Below are positions 1 through 8,189 of a DNA stretch of 64,000 nucleotides, piece by piece. Under the pieces are notes generated by a model. That model made no database searches, was not told where the DNA came from, and saw only the letters and a list, made by a program, of their open reading frames with translations. How positions within the stretch are numbered: the stretch's first letter is position 1; each line of letters opens with the position of its first letter. This DNA comes from Gammaproteobacteria bacterium (GTDB lineage Bacteria; Pseudomonadota; Gammaproteobacteria; SZUA-229), in NCBI GenBank assembly GCA_030148865.1, contig JASBSR010000010.1:1-64000 (forward strand), written 5' to 3'. The translations under genes were made by a program, and so were the position numbers.

Positions 1-2
1 GA

Positions 3-131
3 ATGATTGCGCAGTACATTGGCGGTTATTACAGCCAGTACCGCCCTCATCGACACAATGGTGGCTTGCCACCAAACCAGGCAGAGGAAAACTACTGGGT
101 TTTCTCTAAAACTGTGGACCAAAATACTTAG
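3..131 (+). mobile_element. IS3-family transposase (OrfB), C-terminal end, cut by window edge
   Basis: The frame that is open at the left edge encodes the last 42 residues of an IS3-type DDE transposase. It shows the conserved tail motif YRPHRHNGGLPPNQAEE, followed by the usual short end and a stop at 129-131. The catalytic DDE residues would lie to the left, outside the window, so I cannot say whether the element is intact. No clear terminal inverted repeat was seen just downstream. It is the only transposase sequence in the window and lies at the AT-rich accessory end. Confidence 0.7.
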
Positions 132-214
132 CCACTACATACCTTCACCTGGGCTTTCGACAAGGTCTTTGGTCTGCCTAAGTCGGCTCGCGAATAAGAA
201 AGTGGGCTTGGGCA

Positions 215-447
215 TTGTTGGGGTTCGCACGCTCACCGCCAATCTACAAGGATGAAAGAAGTCAGAGCGTAATGGCATTTGCTTAAGATGTTTTCCTGTA
301 TATTTTCGTCATTCCGGTATGCTTCTGGCCGGAATCTATATCCTTAACAGCTGGATTCCCGCCACAAGCATGCGGGAATGACGGTATTTGTAAGTTTGAG
401 CATGGCTCAATGTTTGTTGTGGAATGTTGCGGCGGGCAGTGCCCGCC
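215..447. repeat. cluster of three dispersed palindromic repeat remnants
   Basis: Three different palindromic units lie head to tail between the transposase end and the response regulator. At 215-247 is a GTTGGGGTTCGC / GCTCACCGCCAATC unit, a degenerate form of a widespread intergenic repeat. At 307-384 is a unit bounded by CGTCATTCCGG and GCGGGAATGACGG. At 431-447 is a short GC-rich palindrome, GGCGGGCA-G-TGCCCGCC. None codes for protein. They look like REP/MITE-type debris; the family assignment is from memory of similar sequences, not from a search. Confidence 0.6.
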
Positions 448-500
448 CTACGTAAAGAATTAAAGCAGTCAGAATTTTTTTATCTAATCAGGCTGACGAT

Positions 501-866
501 TTAACCCGCGAGAGCGCTATCAATTTTACTGAGCAGCTCTTCTTTTGAGGGTGGCTTAACAATGTAGTCTGTGGCTCCCTGGCGTATTGCCCAGACTCTA
601 TCGGTTTCCTGATCCTTGGTTGTGAGTATGATCACAGGTATGTGTTTGGTCTCAGGGTTGGTGGTGATTTTTCTGGTCGCCTGAAAACCATTGAGATCTG
701 GCATAACGACATCCATCAGGATGAGGTCGGGTTTCCCGCTGGATGCTTTTTCCACACCCTCATTACCACCCGTTGCCTGTATCACTTCGTGGCCAGCCGC
801 AGTTAACATCCTGGATGTGGCTGACATCATGGTGGCTGAATCATCTACGACAAGGATTAATGCCAT
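501..866 (-). CDS. PilH-like single-domain response regulator
   Basis: This 121-residue protein is a stand-alone CheY-like receiver. The acidic pocket (VVDDS near residues 6-10), the phospho-acceptor Asp in LILMDVVMPDLNG (about residue 52), the Thr in ILTTK and the Lys in YIVKPPS are all present. There is no output domain. The sequence style matches PilH/PilG receivers that act with the Pil-Chp twitching-motility pathway, but no pil or chp genes are in the window. It sits alone between a repeat cluster and a pseudogene. The receiver fold is certain; the PilH assignment is moderate. Confidence 0.85.
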   Translation of the reverse strand: MALILVVDDSATMMSATSRMLTAAGHEVIQATGGNEGVEKASSGKPDLILMDVVMPDLNGFQATRKITTNPETKHIPVIILTTKDQETDRVWAIRQGATDYIVKPPSKEELLSKIDSALAG

Positions 867-1000
867 AGCTAGATTATCTTTTGTGATGTAACTCGTCTAA
901 CTATAGACGATTACCCGATTAAAAGAATGAATAATTTAGGAGAAAGTCAACGAAGTCGGTGACAAATGTCACCGACGCACTTAATGATTAGTATTTGAAC

Positions 1001-1235
1001 TTAACTTGGCGTCGCTAGTAAGCGCTCTGCCGAGTAGCTAGCTGGCTCGTCAAAGCGTATTTTGGCTGATGACTGTAAGGGCCTGGACCAATCATCAGGG
1101 CTCTTAGGCTGTAAGCTCAGATAACTGGTCATGTATGTAAAGGGCCGCCGAATGCCTGCATGTGCAGCTAGCGAGTTCTGCCTGTGACCGAGGTCAATTC
1201 AAATTTTTCCTTGTTTGCACGCAGGGCGCAGTTTG
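1001..1235 (-). pseudogene. decayed 3' fragment of an RluA-family pseudouridine synthase gene
   Basis: Read on the minus strand, this stretch gives FELTSVTGRTR, an in-frame stop, LHMQAFG, a frameshift, then DDWSRPLQSSAKIRFDEP and a stop at 1001-1003. This matches, in order, the C-terminal third of the intact synthase at 14329-15231 (FELNPITGKTH, LHMQALG, DDYFRPLQLLAKELRF). Only the C-terminal part is present and it carries at least one stop and one frame change, so it cannot be functional. Amino-acid identity is only about half, so it is not a fresh duplicate. It has the same orientation as the intact gene and lies at the opposite edge of the accessory block. Confidence 0.8.
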
Positions 1236-1295
1236 GTAGAAAAATACAAACCTACGAACCGTGAATGTTTCCTGTATGAATAAGATCACATATAT

Positions 1296-2561
1296 TTAGA
1301 AGCTGTAGCGTAGTTCGACAAACGCAGTGGAGAAATAATCTAGCATACCAAAGTACGTATTGGGGTCACCACGGAATAGATTAGCTCCCAACGTGCCTTT
1401 CCAGTAATCATTGAATGCATATCTAACTTTGGGACGCAGTAGGTAATCTGCTCTGGTGAGGTTGTATACGGCGGTAAGTTCAGCATCCAGGGTTTCATTT
1501 AGCCACTTGTTGCTGATACGCAAGCTCATTCCTTGCTGAAATCTATCCTGTTGATTAGAGATGATACTTTGTTGTATAGCTACGCTGCGTATCATAGGGT
1601 CAGCAATAGCATTAGGGTCGCTGAAGTTTCTAATATAGCGGGAAAAATATTGAACATTGATGTTTAGATTGCTGAAAAATGTCCGGTCTGCACCTACTAC
1701 ACCATATAAAAATGGATTTTTTATAAATGGGTTTATGTTAGTTGAGTTTTCCGTCCAGGTATAAGCCACTTCTGCACGAACACCATAGCGGCCGAGCACG
1801 GTGGCAGCATCAGCGCCTAGTACACGGATACGATGATGCTGAAGCGATAGATTGAGCGCGTTTGACTGGACAGACTCTATTGCAATATCAGGGTTGAGAT
1901 CGTATCCGCTAAAATACGATAGCGACCAGTCCATGTCCATTCCATACTGATTTAGTTTAAATGCAAACTGATCACCAGTTGGTACATTCTCACTAATAGA
2001 TACTCCAGGAGCTGGTGGAATCGGTACTTTGTAGGGTTTAAAACGTGGTAGCCAGATGGCAGTGGCAGCTATGCTTGTGAAATTATAAGTTACACTGGCC
2101 GCTGTAGTACCGTGCCGCTGATCGTAACTGTCCGCAGTAAACATAGTGTAGTCTCGTGGACTTAGATTGTCTGTCGGATTGATCTGATCCGCACGACCCC
2201 ATACGATAATTTGTTTTCCGATGCGAAAATCCGCCGCTCCACTGCTGAATTTCAAATAAGCCTCGCGCAGCATGCCATGCGTATCGGTAGAGCTATTTTC
2301 ATTCGGCGAACGCACCCAGCCTTCTAGCAGGAGTGTGGCATTATCACTAACGCGTGGCGAAGATTTTAGCCATAGCTCGTTAATGCCTAAAGAGTTGCGG
2401 CCATTAGGATTATCCGAAACATTCCAGTAACTACTCCTTAGCGAACCGTTTAAGTTAAGGTCTGTTATGATTGATGCTGAGTCGTCTGGTGCTGCAGCGA
2501 AACTATGTGCACCAAGTAGGCTAAGAACAATAGCGGTGGTAATATTTGCGCTATTTATCAT
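1296..2561 (-). CDS. DUF1302-type outer-membrane beta-barrel protein
   Basis: Predicted outer-membrane protein of 421 residues. It has an N-terminal signal peptide (hydrophobic stretch, then HSFAAA), alternating polar/aromatic strands throughout, and a terminal Phe (VELRYSF) as expected for BAM-inserted barrels. The segment RIGKQIIVWGRADQINPTDN (about residue 110 onward) is typical of the DUF1302 family, whose members often sit beside RND/MMPL transporters. The start at 2561 was chosen over 2585 because GGAG lies 7 nt upstream of it. Its substrate is unknown. Here it could be the outer-membrane partner of the transporter at 11135, which is inference from context. Confidence 0.75.
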   Translation of the reverse strand: MINSANITTAIVLSLLGAHSFAAAPDDSASIITDLNLNGSLRSSYWNVSDNPNGRNSLGINELWLKSSPRVSDNATLLLEGWVRSPNENSSTDTHGMLREAYLKFSSGAADFRIGKQIIVWGRADQINPTDNLSPRDYTMFTADSYDQRHGTTAASVTYNFTSIAATAIWLPRFKPYKVPIPPAPGVSISENVPTGDQFAFKLNQYGMDMDWSLSYFSGYDLNPDIAIESVQSNALNLSLQHHRIRVLGADAATVLGRYGVRAEVAYTWTENSTNINPFIKNPFLYGVVGADRTFFSNLNINVQYFSRYIRNFSDPNAIADPMIRSVAIQQSIISNQQDRFQQGMSLRISNKWLNETLDAELTAVYNLTRADYLLRPKVRYAFNDYWKGTLGANLFRGDPNTYFGMLDYFSTAFVELRYSF

Positions 2562-2620
2562 AATTGTTCTCCAGTTAATATACAATTATGATTGCATCAT
2601 AAGATTTCTGTTGGTAAGCA

Positions 2621-3919
2621 TTACGCGTCGATTCCTACAGGAATTTTATGACCCATCTTGGGCAGCCGATGTCGTAATGCTGGGCCAGTTATTATTGTCG
2701 TGATAATTGCCATAATAACGAGCATGGTGAATATATTATGTGGAATAAATCCAAGGTCATACCCAATGTTCAAAACAATTAATTCCATCAATGCGCGTGT
2801 GTTCATAAGAAAGCCAATGGTGCTCGACTGATGTTTATTTAACCCCGCCATCCTTGCACCGAAATATGCACCACCAAGTTTTCCGATTGTAGCGATGAGA
2901 AAAAAAATCAAGCACCATGTCCAGAGTAGATATGTGTCGAGCCCAGTAATGTCTGTGCGTAGGCCTGTGTAGGTAAAAAAAACTGGGAGGAAAAAGACCA
3001 TAACGAAGCCGCCAACGGATTTCTTCCAGAGTGCAACAAACTTGGGCATATCATGCACCAGCACACCTATCATGAATCCACCAAAAATGGCGAATATGCC
3101 GATTTTGAACGTCAGCATGCCGGAAATGAATACAATCGCTAGCATTGCTGCCATAAGGTCGCCGGGTACTCTGCTATGAGTGAGATCAGAGCGATTAATT
3201 AAGTACCGCAGTAGCGGGCGCACAATTAACCAGCACACCGCAATATAGACTGCTAATAGTCCCAGCTGGGTAAGAGTTGATATAAGTGAGAATTGTGCGA
3301 GGGATATAGACGATATCACAGCAAGGAGCATCCAGCCGATTACATCATTTATAGCAGCAGCACTGATTGTAATTGCACCTACACGGGTCTGTGTAAGTCC
3401 GTATTCAGCCATAATACGGCCCAGTATGGGTACGGCAGTCACCGAGAGTGCGGCGCCAACAAAGAGACTGTACGGCAGTGTAGGGATACCTGATGCTAGA
3501 TAAGGAGCTGACCACTGCCCAAGACCAAAGCCTAGTGCAAATGGTAGCGTGATTGACGTCGAAGAAATCCAGATTACAGCTTTCCGATTATTTTTTTCTG
3601 TTAAATGCGAAAAATCAAAATCCATTCCAATCTGGAACATGAGCAAAATAAGTCCAATTTGACTAATGATGCTAATGGGAAGTGGGGATACACTATGAAA
3701 CACAAGTTGTGAAACTTCTGGGAATAAATGTCCAAAGAGGGACGGTCCCAGCATTAGACCAGCAATCATTTCACCTACTGCGCGCGGTTGCCGCATGCCT
3801 CGAGCAAAGTGACCTGCTACACGAGCGATCGCTATGATGATAACTAATTGTAGTAAATCGAAAAAAAGTGTGGTTTCGACTAAATGTACTGATAAATCTG
3901 GTGTGCTAGATGTGTTCAT
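2621..3919 (-). CDS. CPA2-family cation/proton antiporter (Kef-type membrane domain)
   Basis: About 432 residues with roughly 12 hydrophobic helices and the CPA2 signatures MRQPRAVGEMIAGLMLGPSLFG near the N-terminus and SAAAINDVIGW in the centre. The family exchanges Na+ or K+ for H+ across the inner membrane. No TrkA-N nucleotide-binding domain follows, so it is shorter than KefB/KefC. The start may be ATG at 3919 or the in-frame TTG at 3934; neither has a strong ribosome-binding site. It lies between the DUF1302 protein and the biosynthetic operon on the same strand, 454 bp downstream of the operon, so it may be transcribed separately. Confidence 0.85.
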   Translation of the reverse strand: MNTSSTPDLSVHLVETTLFFDLLQLVIIIAIARVAGHFARGMRQPRAVGEMIAGLMLGPSLFGHLFPEVSQLVFHSVSPLPISIISQIGLILLMFQIGMDFDFSHLTEKNNRKAVIWISSTSITLPFALGFGLGQWSAPYLASGIPTLPYSLFVGAALSVTAVPILGRIMAEYGLTQTRVGAITISAAAINDVIGWMLLAVISSISLAQFSLISTLTQLGLLAVYIAVCWLIVRPLLRYLINRSDLTHSRVPGDLMAAMLAIVFISGMLTFKIGIFAIFGGFMIGVLVHDMPKFVALWKKSVGGFVMVFFLPVFFTYTGLRTDITGLDTYLLWTWCLIFFLIATIGKLGGAYFGARMAGLNKHQSSTIGFLMNTRALMELIVLNIGYDLGFIPHNIFTMLVIMAIITTIITGPALRHRLPKMGHKIPVGIDA

Positions 3920-4373
3920 TATGCCAGTCTTCAAAAACTGTTATAGATGCAGTTGCAATAGAAGTACGACCTGTTGTAGTGCACGCATTGAGTTGACAGA
4001 TTCGGCCGCACCTGGCTGAGACGTTTTTGCGTAAGCAAAAAAACAGTGACTTCGACAAGTTATTCAGTAATAGTTGAACTGAGAAAGTAAGTCTGAGTTT
4101 ATGTCTGCGTATAAAGCATGCGTTTCTAAACAGTATCTTATGGTAGATATACCAATCATATTGCATGGATAACAGCATTAGTATTCCCCTGGTTAGAAAA
4201 GAATGATGTTTTACATAGCAGGGGTGCACAGTGTGTAATGCCTCAGTATTTATCGGTTCCGACTCGCTCAAAATCGAGTGGCGGAACAGTATTCTCAGTC
4301 AAAAAAGATCGCGAATGTGAATATAGTCATGTCGAATATAGTTTCATGCGCGTATTGCTCTTACTGGTTGATA
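3920..4373. other. 454-bp spacer without a convincing gene
   Basis: This gap separates the antiporter from the DUF1330 gene. A 121-codon open frame crosses it on the minus strand (to 4271), but its composition does not look like a protein and it overlaps the antiporter start. No clear hairpin with a T-run was found. It probably holds the antiporter promoter and the operon end. Confidence 0.4.
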
Positions 4374-5282
4374 TTATTTCGATATTCTTAAGTTTTTAAT
4401 CTGTATATCACCTGACACTATGGTGGGTCTGTGTTCAGCGCCACCAAATGCAATCTCAACGGCGTTAATATTAGTCAAGTTCGCTGATTCTCCATCACTG
4501 TCATCATCGACATGGTGTTGATAATCTTCGTTGTCTATATTGCCGCTAAACTGAATAGTGCGCCAATTATCGGCGGTAAAATTTGTGGCACGTACTGTTC
4601 CGAGTTTTGAGATACCACCGGCGGTATCTTTCAACGAAATTTGAATGTCTAAATCCCCGTTGCTGATAATTGACTGAGGAACTTTCATTTCTAGTGAAAG
4701 GGTGGCGCCACGATAGTTTATTGTTTCAAACATTGCACTTACTACGAACCAACTTTTAGTCGATGTAGTAGATGGCGAGACTGTTATCACATACTCAGGA
4801 GTTGTCGATAATGTGCCAGGAGTGATCAGTGTAGGTGAAATGCTATCAAATTGAGTTACATTCCATTTGACAAGGCTTTCGGCTGTGCCTTCAAATAAAA
4901 TCATGTTGCCAAATGATGTTGCTGCATGTCGGTACGGTATAAGAGTTTGATAGGCATCGGAGTAATACCAGTTAGTCGCAGCTGATAGTGAAGAAAATTT
5001 TAAAATTATTGTCCAGTTATTATCCCAGCTGCCTTCAAGTACATCTTTGTCAAACGTGGCTACCAATGCCCGCCCGCCATGCGCAGTGACGACTTTTTCT
5101 GCAGAATTTGCGTAGCTAGTAAAAAACGACTCTTTGTCGGCTATATCTGCTTGAAGTATGAGAAAGGCTGCCTTTGCTTTGGCATTTTGGTCAACTAATA
5201 CCTTTTGTTCCTGTGCTGTACTTGATCCGCAAATCACAAGTGATAGCACGACAGAAATATATTTGAGTGAGTTTGTAATCAT
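4374..5282 (-). CDS. secreted DUF1330 protein with C-terminal beta-sandwich-like domain
   Basis: A signal peptide (hydrophobic core, then CGSSTAQEQ) is followed by a DUF1330-like ferredoxin-fold domain at about residues 35-130 (YANSAEKVVTAHGGRAL and EGSWDNNWTIILKF are typical). After it, at about 150-302, is a Thr/Ser-rich beta-strand domain resembling carbohydrate-binding modules (WRTIQFSGNI, INAVEIAFGG). The start at 5282 was preferred because AAGGGA lies 10 nt upstream, whereas the upstream ATG would sit directly against it. It is the last gene of the operon-like run with the isonitrile genes, 65 bp after the phosphatase-like gene. DUF1330 proteins are usually cytoplasmic single domains, so export and the extra domain are unusual. 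Function unknown. Confidence 0.65.
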   Translation of the reverse strand: MITNSLKYISVVLSLVICGSSTAQEQKVLVDQNAKAKAAFLILQADIADKESFFTSYANSAEKVVTAHGGRALVATFDKDVLEGSWDNNWTIILKFSSLSAATNWYYSDAYQTLIPYRHAATSFGNMILFEGTAESLVKWNVTQFDSISPTLITPGTLSTTPEYVITVSPSTTSTKSWFVVSAMFETINYRGATLSLEMKVPQSIISNGDLDIQISLKDTAGGISKLGTVRATNFTADNWRTIQFSGNIDNEDYQHHVDDDSDGESANLTNINAVEIAFGGAEHRPTIVSGDIQIKNLRISK

Positions 5283-5347
5283 GTGCTGCATTTCCCTTGA
5301 GCGGTTATGACTTTATGGTATAACTCTAAGTTACTGAGAGTTATAAG

Positions 5348-5800
5348 TTAATTATTAATATGTGTCTTGGAGCTATTTAGGAACTGCTGCCAAATACGAT
5401 CTGGCTCCCATATACTCCTAATGTGGTCCATGGCCTCGGACTCAGACCAACCGTAGTGTGCCTGTGCGTATAGTGAAACAAAACATGAAACACGATAATT
5501 TGCGGCACAGTGAACGAAAACTTTTTTGTCCTGACAAGAATCCATGATTGCGAAAAATTTTTCGAGATCTTGTTTCGTTGGAGCACTGAATTCGACTGGT
5601 ATTTGGTAGTACGCCATCCCGAACGATGTCGCCAGAGCATTTTCATCGGAGAGACAATATCTTGGGTCCTGTAACCCGAGATTTATTATGACTTCGAATC
5701 CGCTTTCAAATATTTCGCGAATTTGTTTTTCTGATGGTTGCCCAGCAGTGGCAAGTTTGTCCGATAAAGAAACAAAATCGCGTACATCTTCAATGCTCAT
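5348..5800 (-). CDS. dual-specificity/tyrosine phosphatase-like protein with CX4R loop
   Basis: The 150-residue protein has the phosphatase-fold pattern of the small bacterial DSP group: LATAGQPSEKQIREI, VIINLGL, a general region around IPVEFSAP, and an active-site loop VHCAANYRVS at 96-105. Cys98 and Arg103 are four residues apart rather than the five of classical Cys-X5-Arg phosphatases, so it may be a divergent subfamily with altered or no phosphatase activity. A strong GAGGGGA ribosome-binding site precedes the ATG. It lies 116 bp after the dioxygenase gene. Its role in the pathway is unknown; removing a phosphate from an intermediate is one guess. Confidence 0.65.
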   Translation of the reverse strand: MSIEDVRDFVSLSDKLATAGQPSEKQIREIFESGFEVIINLGLQDPRYCLSDENALATSFGMAYYQIPVEFSAPTKQDLEKFFAIMDSCQDKKVFVHCAANYRVSCFVSLYAQAHYGWSESEAMDHIRSIWEPDRIWQQFLNSSKTHINN

Positions 5801-5916
5801 ACAGTGTCCCCTCGAGTGATATGTAGTGCGCAGTTCTCCTGCCGTAGTTCCCTTGTAATTTTTTTCATGCGACTTACCATCGGTGCCGAGACTTAATTAC
5901 AAAATATCTCTAGAAT

Positions 5917-6801
5917 CTAGTCAACCGTAGAGGTTTCAGTGTTGTTTACGCGCTTCACTTTTTGATCGTCGGTGATAAAGATCGGAACTCGGCTTTGATC
6001 ATTCTGCTCTCCAACGAGGATGTGAATACGTTGTAAATGGCGTGAGATGTTTTCCTCAATTTTGCTTCTACCATGCAGTAAAGCGTTATTATCGTAAATA
6101 AGGAAATCACCTTTCTGCCAGCGGTGCCGATACATATAATCTGGCTTGTATAGCCGATTAATAAAATCCTTCAGAAAAGACTCCTGTTCAGTTGGTTCCA
6201 TACCGTCAATGTGTATATGGACGGGATTAACATCTAGATTGTCTTCATTATACGGCTCGATAAATCGTACAACTTGCTTGCCCGTATAGGGATGTACTCC
6301 GACTAATGGTACGGTAACTGCGCCACTGTAATGTGCGGCTTTTTGCGTGCTATAACTTATGGCAGTATTCGCCCATTTATCACGATCATCAGCAGAAGCC
6401 TGTTCAAGAAATTTTACGGTATCAGTGAAGAGTGTTTCTCCGCCGTTTTCTTCGGTCGAGGACTCCAGGCATTGAAATACGCTAAATCGCGGCACCTCTG
6501 TCAGATATGCTCCATCCCAGTGCATCTCCACACGTCCTGACCCAAATAGATGGTTTAGTGGTTTTTTTTCTATCCGTAGATTGAGAATTTCACCGAACTC
6601 CCACTTGAGAAGTGGTCCATATCGATTAGCATAGTTCATAAACTCTTCAGGTAAGAGTGGATGGAAACCACGCATAATGACTGCTTTATGCTCGTCCAAC
6701 ATATCTATCATTTCATTGATAGGGATGTCTGAAATTGACCCTGTCGAGCTAGAGCTGTTCAGGATGATTCCGAAGGGCTGTGCGCCAGCACTGTTGTACA
6801 T
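5917..6801 (-). CDS. Fe(II)/2-oxoglutarate-dependent dioxygenase, PvcB-like (TauD/TfdA fold)
   Basis: The 294-residue enzyme shows the TauD/TfdA facial triad: His94-Trp-Asp96 in VEMHWDGAY and His243 in ALLHGRS, with Arg254/Arg258 in the 2-oxoglutarate-binding segment SRHLQRIHI. It would use O2 and 2-oxoglutarate to oxidise a small substrate. It lies 46 bp downstream of the PvcA-type gene; in known pathways PvcB/IsnB partners oxidise the amino-acid isonitrile, often with decarboxylation to a vinyl isonitrile. The start at 6801 was chosen because GGAG sits 9 nt upstream. The family is sure; the PvcB-type role rests on the neighbour. Confidence 0.8.
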   Translation of the reverse strand: MYNSAGAQPFGIILNSSSSTGSISDIPINEMIDMLDEHKAVIMRGFHPLLPEEFMNYANRYGPLLKWEFGEILNLRIEKKPLNHLFGSGRVEMHWDGAYLTEVPRFSVFQCLESSTEENGGETLFTDTVKFLEQASADDRDKWANTAISYSTQKAAHYSGAVTVPLVGVHPYTGKQVVRFIEPYNEDNLDVNPVHIHIDGMEPTEQESFLKDFINRLYKPDYMYRHRWQKGDFLIYDNNALLHGRSKIEENISRHLQRIHILVGEQNDQSRVPIFITDDQKVKRVNNTETSTVD

Positions 6802-6847
6802 GAATGTATACTCCACTTATAAGCTTATATTCATAGATTATTTAACA

Positions 6848-7819
6848 TTATTCCTGAAGTTGGAAATAACTGGGGCGACCATTTTTGAAGATCAAGGATG
6901 CATTCATTTTTTCTGCTTCATGTCGTGGCACAAGCACTACCTTGTCACCCTTTTTAAGCACCACAGCATGCCAGGGTGTAGCCCAGCAGTCGTTCTTTTC
7001 AATTAAGCTGATACCGATTTTTTCTGATACCCGGAACTGAGGATGAATAGACAGCCGAACTGAGTCGGGTAACTTATCAGCAACTAGCCGACCCCAGGCA
7101 TTGCTTCTCTGAATTACACGATATGCTGCTAGTCGAGCAGCGCTTTGTATGGAATTTCGAGACATGCCTTTAAATTCATCCAAACCGCTGAAGTCTTCGA
7201 GCAAAAATCGCGTTATGCCACGATACATTTTGCTGGCATCTTGTTCCTCTCTGCAGCGTTTTTGCAGTGATTCCAGGGCTTCGCCGTATGTCACCATCAA
7301 TTCTTCGCGCAGCATGGAAAAATTTTGTACGTTCGGGTACACGTCATCTAAATCAAAAAAATCGATATGAGCCAAATCACAGTTTTTCACGTGTTTTCGC
7401 ATTTCATTATTATAATCGGTGACATCCTGATCTGGGATACGCACAATGTCTGCGAATACTCTGCCATCAGAACACACAGTTAGCTTTGCACCCGGAGCAT
7501 GTTTCTGTGAGATTCGCTCACATAGTTTGTTTAGATTAATGAACGCGATTTCTTCCCCATGATCAGGGAGGTGGCTTAGTGTTTTTAGTCGACTTGGTGA
7601 TTTAGCGGGAAATGCGGGGAGCACTAGATTGATAGGCCGCCCCTCACTTATGGCCGTCGCAACTTTGTCGAAATGAGGGGCTGCTTCCAAATGCAATAGT
7701 TCTTCTTTTTCAAGTTCCCCAGGTAATAGCCTTCTGTTAACGAATATTTCTGCAATAATATCGTGTGTTAATTCTTGAACTGCTTTGTCAGGTGAATTTC
7801 TTGTGTTTAGTAGCTGCAT
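6848..7819 (-). CDS. isonitrile (isocyanide) synthase, DIT1/PvcA family
   Basis: The 323-residue protein carries the DIT1/PvcA hallmarks: LVLPAFPAKSPSRLKTLSHL at 66-85, the APGAKLTVCSDGRVFADI block at 108-125, and a C-terminal ATPWHAVVL segment. Characterised members (PvcA, IsnA) turn the amino group of tyrosine or tryptophan into an isonitrile, taking the carbon from ribulose-5-phosphate. An AAGGAGAG ribosome-binding site precedes the ATG. It lies 67 bp after the small overlapping frame and directly before a PvcB-like dioxygenase, the classic pairing. The amino-acid substrate cannot be read from the sequence. Confidence 0.87.
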   Translation of the reverse strand: MQLLNTRNSPDKAVQELTHDIIAEIFVNRRLLPGELEKEELLHLEAAPHFDKVATAISEGRPINLVLPAFPAKSPSRLKTLSHLPDHGEEIAFINLNKLCERISQKHAPGAKLTVCSDGRVFADIVRIPDQDVTDYNNEMRKHVKNCDLAHIDFFDLDDVYPNVQNFSMLREELMVTYGEALESLQKRCREEQDASKMYRGITRFLLEDFSGLDEFKGMSRNSIQSAARLAAYRVIQRSNAWGRLVADKLPDSVRLSIHPQFRVSEKIGISLIEKNDCWATPWHAVVLKKGDKVVLVPRHEAEKMNASLIFKNGRPSYFQLQE

Positions 7820-7886
7820 GTTTCTCTCCTTTTAATCCGTTAGAAATATAAACCGCCAATTTTAATGCTGATACATGACCGTTTCG

Positions 7887-8189
7887 TTAACTTGTGACTG
7901 CGTTAACCAGGTTCGGAGGAATAACATGGCTCGTATCTACGTTTACTATATGGTTGAATGCATCAACCAGTGAATAATCCTGATCGAGTACCATTTTCAC
8001 TGCTATTGTGAGTTGTGCTTCTTTTATGTGTTGCTGAGTGCTCTCGGCCATCCTTGTAACAGCAAGGCTGACGCTCTGTTCTAACATCTCTCGGTGCAAT
8101 TCCTTGATTGCCATTGGAGATAGAGTTTTTCCTCTTGTAAGGCTGTGTCGGTTGTAACTCTTTGTGATTTTTGGTGTATAAACCTTCAT
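7887..8189 (-). CDS. 100-codon frame overlapping the halogenase end; small protein or frameshifted C-terminus
   Basis: This frame overlaps the last 227 bp of the halogenase reading frame, shifted by one position. Its translation looks more like a real protein (helical, e.g. SPMAIKELHREMLEQ, IKEAQLTIAVKMVLDQ) than the halogenase tail in the same DNA, which is rich in Asn, Gln, Thr and Arg with no clear structure. The ATG at 8189 has no good ribosome-binding site. Either it is a separate small protein translated by coupling, or a frameshift near 8190 separates the true C-terminus from the halogenase. I recognise no family. Confidence 0.5.
   Translation of the reverse strand: MKVYTPKITKSYNRHSLTRGKTLSPMAIKELHREMLEQSVSLAVTRMAESTQQHIKEAQLTIAVKMVLDQDYSLVDAFNHIVNVDTSHVIPPNLVNAVTS

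Noticed and set aside
7-255. 82-codon frame at the left edge
   Set aside because: It overlaps the transposase end in another frame and its second half is the translated palindromic repeat (VGVRTLTANL type), a well-known source of false genes.
3906-4271. 121-codon minus-strand frame between the antiporter and the DUF1330 gene
   Set aside because: It overlaps the antiporter start, has no ribosome-binding site and a composition (many Cys, Arg, Leu clusters) unlike the neighbouring proteins.
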